Shown: positions 38,391-49,061 of the stretch, one piece after another
How the letters are laid out: the number at the start of each line of letters is the position of its first letter
Numbering within the stretch: position 1 is the stretch's first letter
Assembly (NCBI RefSeq): GCF_030704535.1
Contig: NC_081807.1
Coordinates: 5,125,001-5,189,000, forward strand
DNA: 64,000 nt
Direction: 5' to 3'
Origin: Vitis vinifera
Lineage: Eukaryota > Streptophyta > Magnoliopsida > Vitales > Vitaceae
Translations under genes and position numbers: made by a program
Notes under the pieces: model-generated
Seen by the model: only the letters and a program-made list of their open reading frames with translations
The model's database searches: none
What the model was told of the DNA's origin: nothing

Positions 38391-39293
38391 ATGGAATCCG
38401 ATGATGCCAAAGTGGTGTTCGACTGCCGCTTCTTCCGAGTCTACAAAGACGGCCATGTCCAAAGGCACCGCCCCATCGAAAAAATTCCTCCGGCCGACGA
38501 CCTGCACAGCGGACTTCGAGCCAAAGACGTCGTCGTTTCGCCCGAAACCGGCGTCTCAGTCCGACTGCTCCTTCCCAAAATCAAGGACCCAGATCAAAAG
38601 CTTCCTCTCCTCTTCTACATCCATGGCGGTGGCTTCTCCTTCGAGTCCGCTTTCTCTCCTCGCTTCGACGCCTACCTCAAGTCCCTAGTATCACAAGCCA
38701 ACGTCATTGGTGTCTCAGTAGAGTATAGGCTTGCGCCGGAGCACCCAATCCCTGCTTGTTATGACGATTCGTGGGCAGCGCTCCAGTGGGTCGCGTCCCA
38801 CGCCAATGGAAATGGTCCGGAACCGTGGCTGAACAGCTACGCTAATCTGAGTCGGGTTTTCATCGCCGGAGACAGCGCCGGAGCGAACATTTCACATACA
38901 TTAATGGTTCGGGTCGGGTCTCTCGGATTAGCGGGTGCGAACGTGGTTGGGATGGTTTTGGTGCACCCGTATTTTGGAGGCACGACTGATGACGGGGTGT
39001 GGCTCTACATGTGTCCAAACAACGGTGGGTTGGAGGATCCTAGACTTAGACCAACTGCAGAGGATATGGCGATGCTAGGATGTGGGAGGGTGTTGGTGTT
39101 CTTGGCTGAGAATGATCATTTGAGGGACGTAGGATGGAATTACTGTGAGGAGTTGAAGAAGAGCGGGTGGGAAGGGATGGTGGAGACTGTGGAAAATCAC
39201 GGGGAGAGACACGTGTTCCATCTGATGAATCCCAGGTGTGAGAACGCTGCGACTCTAATGGGAAAAATCGTTTCCTTCCTCAACCAAGAGTAG
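38391..39293 (+). CDS. class-I carboxylesterase (CXE family), copy 4, single exon
   Basis: 300 aa from the ATG at 38391; an in-frame extension of 11 codons above it starts with TTG and is not used. HGGG at 78-81, GDSAGAN with Ser162, Asp242 in LAENDHL, His274 in GERHVFH. The triad is complete, but the neighbours of Asp and His differ from the subgroup consensus (VAEKD, GEEH). Closest in wording to copy 7: both begin MES, have FDC/YDC RFFRVYKDG, and read SVRL(L/F)LPKI. No TATA box is visible. Confidence 0.95.
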   Translation: MESDDAKVVFDCRFFRVYKDGHVQRHRPIEKIPPADDLHSGLRAKDVVVSPETGVSVRLLLPKIKDPDQKLPLLFYIHGGGFSFESAFSPRFDAYLKSLVSQANVIGVSVEYRLAPEHPIPACYDDSWAALQWVASHANGNGPEPWLNSYANLSRVFIAGDSAGANISHTLMVRVGSLGLAGANVVGMVLVHPYFGGTTDDGVWLYMCPNNGGLEDPRLRPTAEDMAMLGCGRVLVFLAENDHLRDVGWNYCEELKKSGWEGMVETVENHGERHVFHLMNPRCENAATLMGKIVSFLNQE

Positions 39294-39820
39294 ACCTTCC
39301 CTCTTCCTTTTTTTGTGTGAGGGTGTGTTTGGATGCAGGGTTGAATAAGCAACGATCAAGAATAGGTCAGAGCTTTCTGGGTTTTGATGCCTATTATTAA
39401 TTTGTGATCCAGACTCTATATTTTAATGTTTGTGAAGTTAGGTGTCTTCAATGGAATTTTCAGAAGATTCAATTATTTAATAGAAGAGTATCTAATCTTT
39501 AATGCATCAAAGGACTAAATAATTAATATCATATCAATCATTAATTCTTTTATGGTGGAAGCCAGGTCACGCTCTTGGCCAACATTTAATATTTTAAGCT
39601 TCATATGGCCTTAAGAGCCTTAAGTAACATGAACTTATACTTTAGTCACAAGATACAAGATTACTATAAATTTAATTTTATTTGATCATTAATAGATTTA
39701 CTATAAATCATTTGGGTTGTGACAAGTGACCAAACATTTAGCAGAAAATTTGGTGGGACGGATGGATAAACCCGTCACCTGATCTTTATGACTTTGTCTT
39801 TAACAATTATACTGTGAAGA
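39294..39820. other. spacer between copies 4 and 5
   Basis: No gene and no repeat that I recognise. Just after the stop of copy 4, GTTTGGATGCAGGGTTGAATAA resembles the sequence 22 bp after the stop of copy 3 (about 36667-36690), so the 3' flanks of these two genes are related. Confidence 0.5.
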
Positions 39821-39878
39821 AAAAGTAGCAGGGTGTTTATAACTCTGGAAACAAAGCTTTCGAGAAGCAGCCAAGCCA

Positions 39879-40784
39879 ATGGGGTCCAGCCATAGTGAAG
39901 TAGCTCATGAGTTCAGGTTCTTCCGGGCCTACAGAGATGGCCGGGTGGAGATCTTGAGATCCCAAGAAGAGAAAATTCCTCCGTTCGACGACCCCCAAAC
40001 TGGGGTACGGTCCAAAGACGTGGTCATCTCGTCCGAAACAGGACTATCTGCCCGAATCTTCTTACCCGATACAGCCCATCCGATCGAGAAACTGCCGCTT
40101 CTGTTCTACATCCACGGCGGAGGCTTCTGTATGCGATCTGCCTTCGGTATCGACTATCACAACTACGTCTCCACTCTGGTTTCCCAAGGAAATGCCATCG
40201 CTGTTTCTGTGGAATACGGGTTGTTTCCGGATCATCCGATACCCGCCTGCTACGAGGACTGTTGGGAAGCGCTCCAATGGGTCGCATCCCACGCTAAGGG
40301 AGGTGGCCGCGAGCCCTGGTTGATCAATCATGCCGACTTTGACCGGATTTTTATCGTCGGAGACAGTGCCGGAGGTAATATATCTCATACAATGGCGGTT
40401 CGGGTCGGGACGATTGGGTTGGCGGGTGTGAGGGTTGTTGGAGTGGTGATGGTTCATCCATTTTTTGGAGGAACGATTGATGATGAGATGTGGATGTACA
40501 TGTGTCCGACAAACGGTGGGTTGGAGGATCCAAGGATGAAACCGGCTGCAGAGGATCTAGCTAGGCTAGGGTGTGAGCGGATGTTGTTGTTCGTGGCTGA
40601 GAAGGACCATCTGAGGGACGTAGGATGGAGATACTACGAGGAATTAAAGAAGAGTGAGTGGATAGGGACAGTCGAGATTGTGGAGAATCATGGGGAGGAG
40701 CATTGCTTTCACCGCCGTGACCTTACTTATGAGAAGGCTGTGGCTTTGATCCATCGCATCGTTTCATTCATTAAGCAGTCGTAG
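39879..40784 (+). CDS. class-I carboxylesterase (CXE family), copy 5, single exon
   Basis: 301 aa. HGGG at 79-82, GDSAGGN with Ser163, Asp243 in VAEKDHL, His275 in GEEHCFH: complete triad. Unusual features: VEYGLFPDHPIPACYED replaces the family YRLAPEHPIPACYDD; the loop before the active-site strand reads AKGGGREPW; and the C terminus ends KQS rather than NQE. The first of these is shared only with copy 6, which marks the two as sister duplicates. Its TATA box is weak (TTTATAAC at about 39836). Confidence 0.95.
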   Translation: MGSSHSEVAHEFRFFRAYRDGRVEILRSQEEKIPPFDDPQTGVRSKDVVISSETGLSARIFLPDTAHPIEKLPLLFYIHGGGFCMRSAFGIDYHNYVSTLVSQGNAIAVSVEYGLFPDHPIPACYEDCWEALQWVASHAKGGGREPWLINHADFDRIFIVGDSAGGNISHTMAVRVGTIGLAGVRVVGVVMVHPFFGGTIDDEMWMYMCPTNGGLEDPRMKPAAEDLARLGCERMLLFVAEKDHLRDVGWRYYEELKKSEWIGTVEIVENHGEEHCFHRRDLTYEKAVALIHRIVSFIKQS

Positions 40785-41124
40785 CTTTTCTTAGTACATT
40801 ATTGCATAAATGTTCTTAATCTGTAGAAGATAATTAGAGATTGAATATTAAAAATTATTATCTTATATATTAAATAATTTTATTAATTTACTCAAACCCT
40901 ATATGGAACAAGGATCTACCTAATCTTCCCCACCGTCCAGGAATTTTTATGTAATTCATGTGGAAAATCTTGGGAGTTACGACTTGTGGGGTGTGATTGG
41001 GATATCCAAATTGGATTATATAATATAAAAATACCACATATTGTTTGGTGAGATGTAACTTCCTCTCCAAGGTCAATTTAGGATCAAGAAAATTAGTTGG
41101 AAACTGTCCTTCAGTCTTCTCCCT

Positions 41125-41132
41125 CTATAAAA
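41125..41132 (+). promoter_or_regulatory. TATA box of carboxylesterase copy 6
   Basis: CTATAAAA begins 62 bp above the ATG at 41187. It lies inside the longer TTG-initiated frame, which argues against that upstream start. Confidence 0.6.
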
Positions 41133-41186
41133 AAAACCCAATTTGCCTTCACCAGCCTCACACCCAGAACTTCTTCGCTGAGGCCA

Positions 41187-42089
41187 ATGGAGTCCGACAG
41201 TGAAGTATCCCATGAATTCCGCTTCTTCAGAGTCTACAAAGATGGTCGCGTACACCTTTTTATGCCACCAGCCGAAAAATTCCCACCCTCCGACGACCCA
41301 ACAACTGGGGTGCGATCCAAGGACGTCCACATCTCCCCTGATACAGGTGTTTCAGCCCGAATATTTCTACCCAAAACCCCAAGCCCGACCCAAAAGCTCC
41401 CTTTACTCTTCTATGTACACGGTGGAGGCTTTTCTATGCTTTCTGCCTTCGCTCGCCCCTATATTGACTGCCTCAACTCCATCGTCTCTGAAGCTAACAT
41501 CATCGCCGTCTCCGTCGAATACGGTTTGTTCCCCGATCGTCCCATACCCGCTTGCTACGAGGACTCTTGGGCAGCTCTCCAGTGGGTGGCGTCCCATGCT
41601 AGTGGAGACGGCCCTGAACCATGGCTGAACGACTATGCTGATTTCAACCGGGTCTTCATAGCCGGCGACAGTGCCGGAGGAAACATATCACATACGCTAG
41701 CGGTTCGGGTCGGGTCCATTGGGTTAACTGGCGTGAGGGTGGTCGGGGTGGTGTTGGTGCATCCCTACTTTGGAGGTACAGATGATGATAAAATGTGGCT
41801 GTACATGTGCCCTACCAATGGTGGGTTGGAAGATCCTAGGATGAAGCCGGCTGCAGAGGACCTGGCCAGGCTAGGGTGTGAAAAGGTGTTGGTGTTTGTG
41901 GCAGAGAAGGATCATCTGAGGGAAGTAGGGTGGAATTACTACGAGGAGTTGAAGAAAAGCGGGTGGAAAGGGACAGTGGAGATTGTGGAGAACCATGGGG
42001 AGGAGCACTGTTTCCATCTCCATGACCTCAGTTACGAGAAGTCTGTGGATCTCATCAAACAGATCGCTTCCTTCATCAACAGAGAGTAG
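41187..42089 (+). CDS. class-I carboxylesterase (CXE family), copy 6, single exon
   Basis: 300 aa; the ATG at 41187 is downstream of the TATA box, whereas the 30-codon upstream extension starts with TTG at 41097. HGGG at 78-81, GDSAGGN with Ser162, Asp242 in VAEKDHL, His274 in GEEHCFH. It shares the altered VEYGLFPD(R)PIPACYED strand with copy 5 and the ending SYEK..LI. Only 402 bp separate it from copy 5. An intact gene; expected to be a soluble esterase with a changed cap or substrate pocket. Confidence 0.95.
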   Translation: MESDSEVSHEFRFFRVYKDGRVHLFMPPAEKFPPSDDPTTGVRSKDVHISPDTGVSARIFLPKTPSPTQKLPLLFYVHGGGFSMLSAFARPYIDCLNSIVSEANIIAVSVEYGLFPDRPIPACYEDSWAALQWVASHASGDGPEPWLNDYADFNRVFIAGDSAGGNISHTLAVRVGSIGLTGVRVVGVVLVHPYFGGTDDDKMWLYMCPTNGGLEDPRMKPAAEDLARLGCEKVLVFVAEKDHLREVGWNYYEELKKSGWKGTVEIVENHGEEHCFHLHDLSYEKSVDLIKQIASFINRE

Positions 42090-43370
42090 GCCCATTACAA
42101 TAAACAAATAAGATGGACTTGACTGAAATATGCCATCTGCAGTTTGTAGTATTTTCGCTATTGGTCTATTGAGTCCAATAAACCTTTTTTTTTCCTAATT
42201 GGTGAGAGAATGTGTTAGTATAAGGAATATTTAAGTGGGAAATGGTGAAGTTAATTACGCATTTACCCTCATATTTTAAGTTTTACATATTATTATCAAA
42301 CAAATTTCATTACATATGAATTAGTTGCTTAATAAAATAATTTATATATATATATATACTTAATAAAAGATTATTTGATTATTTCCAAAGTAACACATCT
42401 TAAAGAAATTTTGAAGTTCATTGGTATTAAAAATAATTTCAATTTATTTATTTACAAAAAATATTTCAATTTATTTATTATAAATGATTTGATTTATTTA
42501 TTTTCAAGAAAGTTATTATTACAAAAATTCATTCAATGCAATTTCATTAAAAAAATCAATTTGATTTTATTTACAAGAAAATTGATTTTTGTCACCTTTG
42601 TTTAAAAAATGATTTCACGATTTTTATTAAAAAATATTTTCACAATTTTATCCACAAAAAAAAATGAATTTTGAGTTTTTTGAACAAATTTAATTTAAAA
42701 AAAAAAAAAAAAAGATCCCAATTCAATTTTTATTTAACAAAAGAGATTTTGACTCATTATTTTAATTATTTTTCTTTAGAAGAAATGACTTTTTACAATT
42801 TTATTTATAAAGAAAATGCTCCAACTTGGTTTTATTAGTAAAAATGATTTTTTTTTTATGAAAATAATTTTTTTTTACAAATGTATTAATTCATTTTTAT
42901 TAGAAAAAATTTATTAAAGAGAGTCATTCGTCCTCCTCCCTCGAGCAGTCGCTTCCTCTGCATATAATACCACAATTTGCGATGCGTTTCATGCGATCCA
43001 GAGACTTCTCAGAACCGAGCCCGACGACGGAGATTGTAGAGAACCGTCGGGAGAAGCCCCATGGTTCCTTAGAACAATTTTCAATGCCCATAAAAGGGAA
43101 CAAAGAAACACCATAGAGGACATCACAGGCAAATCGAGCGTGGTATACATATATATATTTAATTGAAAAAATTAAAACTAATGACTTTTCACCATGCCAA
43201 TCATTGATTTGTAAACCCTACTCTACAACAACCCGACTTTCAGACGGGTTTGGGGGTTTTTATGCATAGGAAAATATATATTTGAACGGTTCGCAACGCA
43301 ATACAAGAGAATTTTACAGTCTGAAATTTTGAATTTCTCTTTCCTCTCAACTTCTCAGTGCTCGCCCTTG
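42090..43370. other. AT-rich spacer between copy 6 and the orphan exons
   Basis: Very A/T-rich to about 42910, with an (AT)n run at 42345-42358 and an A run at about 42698-42713. A GC-richer block at 42930-43130 contains a 44-codon frame (42982-43116) beginning MRFMRSRDFSEPSP; it may be another exon-like scrap connected with the fragment that follows, but nothing identifies it. Confidence 0.4.
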
Positions 43371-43376
43371 GCTTCA

Positions 43377-43789
43377 ATGGCGATTTCAGCCCCCAGGTGT
43401 TGGTTCTCTTCGGTCTTCTCCTCGTATCGCTATCCCACTCCCTTCCCATGCCAACCCCCTATCTTACGCAGATCCATTTCTACAGTGACTCCCACTGCAA
43501 TCAATCACAGATCCCATTGTATGGTCGCACCGAATGCAATCAATTACAGAAAGATCTCTCCAATCCCACCTAACAAAATTAACAAACAGGTGAAACCCTA
43601 ATTCTCTCTCTCTCTCTCTCTGTTCTTCCTCTTCTGATATCTATTTCTCAGCAGAAGAGTGCTGGTGGATTAAGAGAAGAAAAGAGCTACGCATTTCGCG
43701 ATAGAAAGTGTTGGAAGAGGGACTTGAGAGTATCTCAATCAACAGCATTCAGATCCTTTTCCACTCAGTCGCAGGAAGACGACGAAGAG
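43377..43789 (+). pseudogene. orphan two-exon 5' fragment of a probably organelle-targeted gene
   Basis: Exon 1, 43377-43589, codes for 71 aa from ATG; exon 2, 43652-43789, codes for 46 aa. Between them is a 62-bp intron with a CT-repeat and clean GT..AG, both exons are in phase 0, and exon 2 ends in a good donor (GAGGTATGTT). The peptide is rich in Ser, Arg and Pro (MAISAPRCWFSSVFSS..., then FRSFSTQSQEDDEE), a typical chloroplast or mitochondrial transit region followed by an acidic stretch. No third exon is visible before copy 7, so the gene body is missing. I do not recognise the parent. It may be a captured or broken gene, or a live gene with a very distant exon. Confidence 0.45.
43602..43622. 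repeat. CT microsatellite
   Basis: About ten CT dinucleotides within the short intron of the orphan fragment. Confidence 0.85.
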
Positions 43790-45700
43790 GTATGTTCACT
43801 TCATTCATCAATGACCCGATCCGTTCCAAACGGGTGTGATCGGGTTGGGTTCGTCCGAATCATATCCGTATAGTTTCTTAAAACGAGACTAAAATTTCGA
43901 ATGTAAAATAGGATGAATAATATTTTATTTTTCTTATATCCTATAAAAAAAATTAAAACAATTTCTCTGGCATGATTGAATACTTGAACATATTTTGAAC
44001 ACCATTTTAACTTGGTTTATAAATATAGTATTCTATTTTTTTACCCTACTGTAGTGGCTTTTGTAACTCCATATAGCAGTTTATGATAGAATAAGACTTA
44101 GAGAAGGATATGGTAAACTTTGCGTCTATGATAGAAAAATGGCTTGTTTGAATATGTAGTTTGTGTGCTTGCTTCTCGTGCTCTCGAGCGATGTAATGTT
44201 GGAAAAGTAGGAGAATATTAGGTTAATCTAAGAAGGCTTAGTCTTAAGTACGATGGCAAATTTGGGATTTCATCTTTCGGTAGGGAGGCAAGGCAAATAT
44301 TTCTTTGGAATTGAGTGGTATAATGTTTGATAGTGGCAAATTTGGGATTTCATCTTTCGGTAGGGAGGCAAGGCAAATATTTCTTTGGAATTGAGTGGTA
44401 TAATGTTTGATAGAGATCGTTACTAAGATTGTGTTTTTGCAATAATTCTAAGAAACATTTTTAATATCTTTAATACTCAAAATATAAAATTTTTATAAGT
44501 GTTAAAAAGACTAAAAACATTTCTTAAAATCATTATTAAACGTATTTTAATAATCAATTTTTATAATATTTTTAGAAATTATTTTTAATTTTAAAAATAT
44601 ATTTTTAAATAAAAATAAAATCGATAAACACTTCAAATTTAAAAAGCATTTTTAAAAAGAAAATCAAATATTTAATAAAATTTTAAAGACACTTTAAAAA
44701 AAGTTAAAAAATGTCTAAAAAATATTTTTTTTAAGAAAAACATTTTTATTAAAAATGGCAAATGGGATTATGGGACTGCAAGCTCTTCTTAGAGGTAGTT
44801 AGTAAATGATAAAAATAATTTGGGGCGAAAGGTGCTGGTTGTAGCCTCTATAATTACTCTCATGGTCCAAATATTAGCCAAACGATCCCTTAAAATGACC
44901 TTACATTCACCCTACTTAATAGGGTTTGGTGCACATGCGATAGTGAGGGTTTTCTAATATGACAAAATTCCGAATCATCAACTGGTTGATTCTTGGTTGT
45001 CTGGGACACCTTTCCTCTACTAGAATTTGTGCTAGGGATTGTACCACTTTAAGGGCCCCAAACAACAAAAGCAGACACTTCGCTTGTTGGACTGTCCAAT
45101 ATTATGCTCCGTCTCCCTCTTTCAACCCATATGATTGAGAGTCCATCATTCAAGGATGCCATTGATATACATAGTTAGAACATATTCATCGAGTCCATTT
45201 CATCCCAAGAAAGTTTTGGATCATCTTTTAGTGATACTAATTCAACAAGTGATTGAGTTTGTCTTTTCCCTTAAGAAATATTCTTATGTGTGATTATTGA
45301 GAATATACTATAGAAAGAATGAGGACCAAAAGTTTTGATGGTCCAATCTAATTAGAGCAGAAATCATCCCTTTGAAAAACACTTTTGGAGTGATCCCAAA
45401 TTATTCCCATGTGAATGTTTCCATAGGGTCGCTATCATAGTTGTCTGAGTAGTGGGAGATGCACGACCCCTCTCACCGACTCCCTACCCTACAGTTTAAA
45501 AATCCGTCCTGATTTATAATTTTAGAACGTGGATTCATTCAACTTTTATTGGTGATGTGAATTAATCTGAAGTGGCCCCTAATTTTTATGTCACGACGGG
45601 CGGCACCCTTCACTTTATCACATGACGACTCATGTCTGTCTCTAATTTTCCAAACCGTATGACCTGTGTGTCATTATAGAAACTTTCATTCTCACCACTC
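43790..45700. other. spacer between the orphan exons and copy 7
   Basis: No gene is supported. It contains the 80-bp tandem duplication (44254-44413), a member of the short MITE family (about 44425-44552) and about 700 bp of less AT-rich sequence (44860-45560) without recognisable coding potential, possibly an old element. Confidence 0.5.
44254..44413. repeat. perfect 80-bp tandem duplication
   Basis: Two adjacent copies, 44254-44333 and 44334-44413, each starting TGGCAAATTTGGGATTTCAT and ending GTTTGATAG, with no difference I can see. It is therefore recent (or an assembly artefact). Confidence 0.95.
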
Positions 45701-45746
45701 ACTCTCCTCATTCTTTTCCTTCTTTCTTTCTTCACCGTCTCCCCAG

Positions 45747-46649
45747 ATGGAGTCCGGCAATGCCGACGTTGCCTATGACTGCCGCTTCTTCCGAGTTTAC
45801 AAAGATGGTCGTGTTCACAAGTATCACCCCACTGATAAAATCCCCTCCTCCGACCACCCTCAAACTGGTGTTCGCTCTAAGGATGTCGTCGTTTCCTCCG
45901 AAACCGGGGTCTCAGTCCGGTTGTTCCTCCCCAAAATCGACGACCCAGATAAAAAGCTCCCTCTCCTGTTCTACATCCATGGTGGCGGCTTCTCCTTCTT
46001 GTCTGCCTTCTCTCCTTCCTACGACAGCTATCTCAAGTCCCTGGTGGCCGAAGCCAACGTCATTGGCGTCTCAGTCGAGTACAGACTGGCGCCAGAGAAC
46101 CCGATCCCAGCTTGTTACGACGATTCGTGGGCGGCGCTCCAGTGGGTAGCGTCCCACGCTGATGGGAATGGTCCTGAGCCGTGGTTGAACAGCCACTCGG
46201 ATATGAACCGGGTTTTCATCGCCGGAGACAGTGCCGGCGGGAACATTGCACACACGTTAGCGGTTCGGGTCGGTTCGATCGGGTTGCCGGGTGCAAAGGT
46301 GGTGGGAGTGGTTTTGGTTCACCCTTACTTTGGAGGGACAGTTGATGATGAGATGTGGCTGTACATGTGTCCAACCAACAGTGGGTTGGAAGACCCTAGA
46401 CTGAAACCGGCTGCAGAGGATCTGGCTAGATTAAGGTGTGAGAGGGTGCTGATTTTCGTGGCGGAGAAGGATCATTTAAGAGAAATAGGATGGAGATACT
46501 ATGAGGATTTGAAGAAGAGTGGATGGAAAGGGACGGTGGAGATTGTGGAGAATCACGGAGAGGAGCATGGATTCCATTTGGACAACCTCACAGGTGATCA
46601 GACCGTCGATCTTATCGCTAGGTTCGAGTCTTTCATCAATAAAGATTAG
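45747..46649 (+). CDS. class-I carboxylesterase (CXE family), copy 7, single exon
   Basis: 300 aa from the ATG at 45747; a 27-codon extension above it would begin with GTG and is mostly Ser/Phe from a CT-rich leader, so it is not used. HGGG at 78-81, GDSAGGN with Ser162, Asp242 in VAEKDHL, His274 in GEEHGFH: complete triad. It has YRLAPENP instead of EHP (also in copy 11), and LARLRCERVL where the others have LGCERVL. It is separated from copy 6 by 3.7 kb that includes the orphan exons. Sister in wording to copy 4. Confidence 0.95.
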   Translation: MESGNADVAYDCRFFRVYKDGRVHKYHPTDKIPSSDHPQTGVRSKDVVVSSETGVSVRLFLPKIDDPDKKLPLLFYIHGGGFSFLSAFSPSYDSYLKSLVAEANVIGVSVEYRLAPENPIPACYDDSWAALQWVASHADGNGPEPWLNSHSDMNRVFIAGDSAGGNIAHTLAVRVGSIGLPGAKVVGVVLVHPYFGGTVDDEMWLYMCPTNSGLEDPRLKPAAEDLARLRCERVLIFVAEKDHLREIGWRYYEDLKKSGWKGTVEIVENHGEEHGFHLDNLTGDQTVDLIARFESFINKD

Positions 46650-46824
46650 TTGGCCGGAGCTGAATGTGGCTAGTAGCATGGATTTTCCTGATTTATTCCT
46701 GTTAACTTCAATGATCTTAGCAAATAATTGATCTTAACATATATACTATGCTTATCTTATTATGTTGTATCAGGACTCAAGAGTTTAATTTTTTAATTGG
46801 AAATGCCTTCATATTGATCCTTAC

Positions 46825-47100
46825 TAGACGATGTTTTTTTTTTGACTTTTTAGTGAAAACAATTTGTTTTTAGAATTTAGGTTGTTTGTTTTTCTATTTT
46901 TTTCATGATTTATTATAAATTTTTTATTAAATAGAAAAAATCAAAATACATAATTTTTTTTAAATATAAAAAAATAATATATTATTTTTTCTTTACTTTT
47001 TAATACTTAATATAAATAAAATATTATAAAAACAAATAACCTAATATTTAATACTATTAAGTATTAAGGTACTATTTAGAATTAAGTAAAAAAATAAACA
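46825..47100. repeat. dispersed repeat, copy downstream of carboxylesterase 7
   Basis: About 270 bp sharing long words (TTTGTTTTTAGAATTTAGGT, AAAAACAAATAA, TTTAGAATTAAGTAAAAAAA) with 52690-52965, in the same orientation. Both lie a few hundred bases downstream of a CXE stop codon (7 and 8). Either a MITE-like element or flank carried along by gene duplication. Confidence 0.65.
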
Positions 47101-49050
47101 CTATATAATTCTGAAATTCTGAACCATTTCAACCAAGCTCTCCCATGGTTTTTGCAATTTTTAAATTGATTTTTTCTTTAGAAAAAAACCTCAACCTATC
47201 TTGGAGAGGTTAACAAAGATCTAGCACTTTAACCCAAAGTTTATGTAAATTAGTAATTTAATTATTTAAAAGATGGACTATTTAAATATAATTGGATTTT
47301 AATTTTAGATTGGGTTTAAGTTATTGGAAAAAATTTTATGGGCCGAGCAAATTAATTTAGATCTTTATATTTAAACAATTAGACTTGAGTGTTAATATAT
47401 AATTGAATTTAAAAAATATAAATAAAAAAAAGTAGAACAATGTTTTTCCATTAAAAACCCTAGATATGAATGTTCTATTATTAACTCTTTTGTGCAAGTG
47501 GTATCAAAGTCTAATCGAAGTATGTCGGCAAAGATGCTAGTCCCAAAGGGTAGACTTGGTCCTACATCTCTGGAATGAATAGGGAAGAGTCATGTATGGA
47601 GAGTTTTCATAAGACCCTATTGAGATTTTTTCTTATGAAAAAACAAAATCAAGGTCAATTGATGGGCTGTGTATGTACCATTGTAGCCCTTAATCGCCCT
47701 AGAATTTCATAGGATATGGGGGCTTTCCAACCTTAACGTGAGGGTTTGTTTGGTTCTTAACGGCAAAAATGGAAATATCTATGAATCACTGTTTTTGGAC
47801 GGCTGGAGCGGATTAATTTTGTTACTGGGCTTCTGGTCCGGATTGTGCAAAAACTGGGCAGTCAAATTTGCAATAGTTTCAAAATTGGGCCGGTTTTCAA
47901 AAAAAAAAAAAAAAATCGGTTGTATTTACGAAACGTCAGCATGTACGTCAGTTTTTCTGACCACAAACAGTGCATTGATTATTTAGGTACACGTCATATC
48001 AATTGCTTTAGTGTTACATCCACATCAGTGTCACTACTTCATTTTCCTTTTCTTTTAGGAAAATTATACGGTACCACTTCGGTAACTACCGAAAAAATAT
48101 TCTTGGCCATTGGATGTTGGTGGTTCAATCCGAACCGTCCAACTGGGTTATGTATTTTTTTTAAAAAAAAAAAAGAAATAAGCTACAGGTTGTCGGTAAA
48201 CTTGTGATAAGAGTGCTGTTTTTCTCTGAAACTAGTATGGCCTCTTCCCTATGGTTTTGTGTGCTGTTCTTGGATAATGTTGAGGCGTTTTGGTGATTTT
48301 TTGTTTGTTTGTTCTTTTTTGTTGATGGGTATTTTCTCTTTTTTCCTCGAGTGTGGGTTTTGGGTGAGTTGATCTGGATCTGTGTACTTTGTAGCTGCAT
48401 GTTCTTGCTGTTTTAGGGGTTTTGCGGGCTGGGTTTTCTTGGGAAACCTCTGATGTGGGAAAATGAGGGAAGGAAACACATTGTGGAAAAAAAATATGGG
48501 ATGCTTGCAGAGATGGGAGTTTGATCTGGTTTTGCTGGTGGTGTGGGGGTTTTAACAAGTTGGGATTGTGGGGAAATTCCCAGGCCAGTAAAAAAATAAA
48601 AAACAATCTCTTTCTTTTTTTCATTCTTTCCATCAACTACTACAGAAAATATTCAAATACGATTCTTTTATTTTTTTTAATTACACACATTTTTTTTCTT
48701 TGACTTCTATAATTTTTTTCTTTATACAAATAAATTTCAAAATAATCAACACTTAATATATAGAATTTATTAATTTTTAAAAAATAATTTGAAATACAAA
48801 ATCGGTGCAATTAATATTAGAAAGTCATGAAACTTAAAATTGTTAAAATTGATATTAAAAAGTCGCATACCAAATTCATCCTGAATAAATTTATTCATTC
48901 ATTTTTACACATAACTATATTTTAAATAAAAAAATTATTGGGAATTTAATATATTGGATTTATTAATAATTCTAATTATTTATAAAATAATTTGAAACTC
49001 AAATATTAGATAAATTTATTTTTAAAAAAATTAGAAATTTTTATCTAAAA
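47101..49050. other. spacer with a possible LTR-element relic
   Basis: No gene is supported. GTGGTATCAAAGTC at about 47501 resembles the tRNA-Met primer-binding site that follows plant LTRs, and the preceding 300 bp could be LTR tail; see findings. From 47740 to 48640 the sequence is less AT-rich. The minus strand at 48232-48636 is open for 134 codons, but the peptide is a Pro/Lys/His/Gln-rich low-complexity string without domains. Confidence 0.4.
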
Positions 49051-49061
49051 AGTAGAAAATC

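Noticed and set aside
42982-43116. 44-codon frame starting MRFMRSRDFSEPSP
   Set aside because: Too short and unidentified; it may be an exon scrap, but splice sites and relatives are not evident.
48232-48636. 134-codon minus-strand frame
   Set aside because: Low-complexity Lys/Pro/His/Gln peptide with no domain, no promoter and no relatives in the window.
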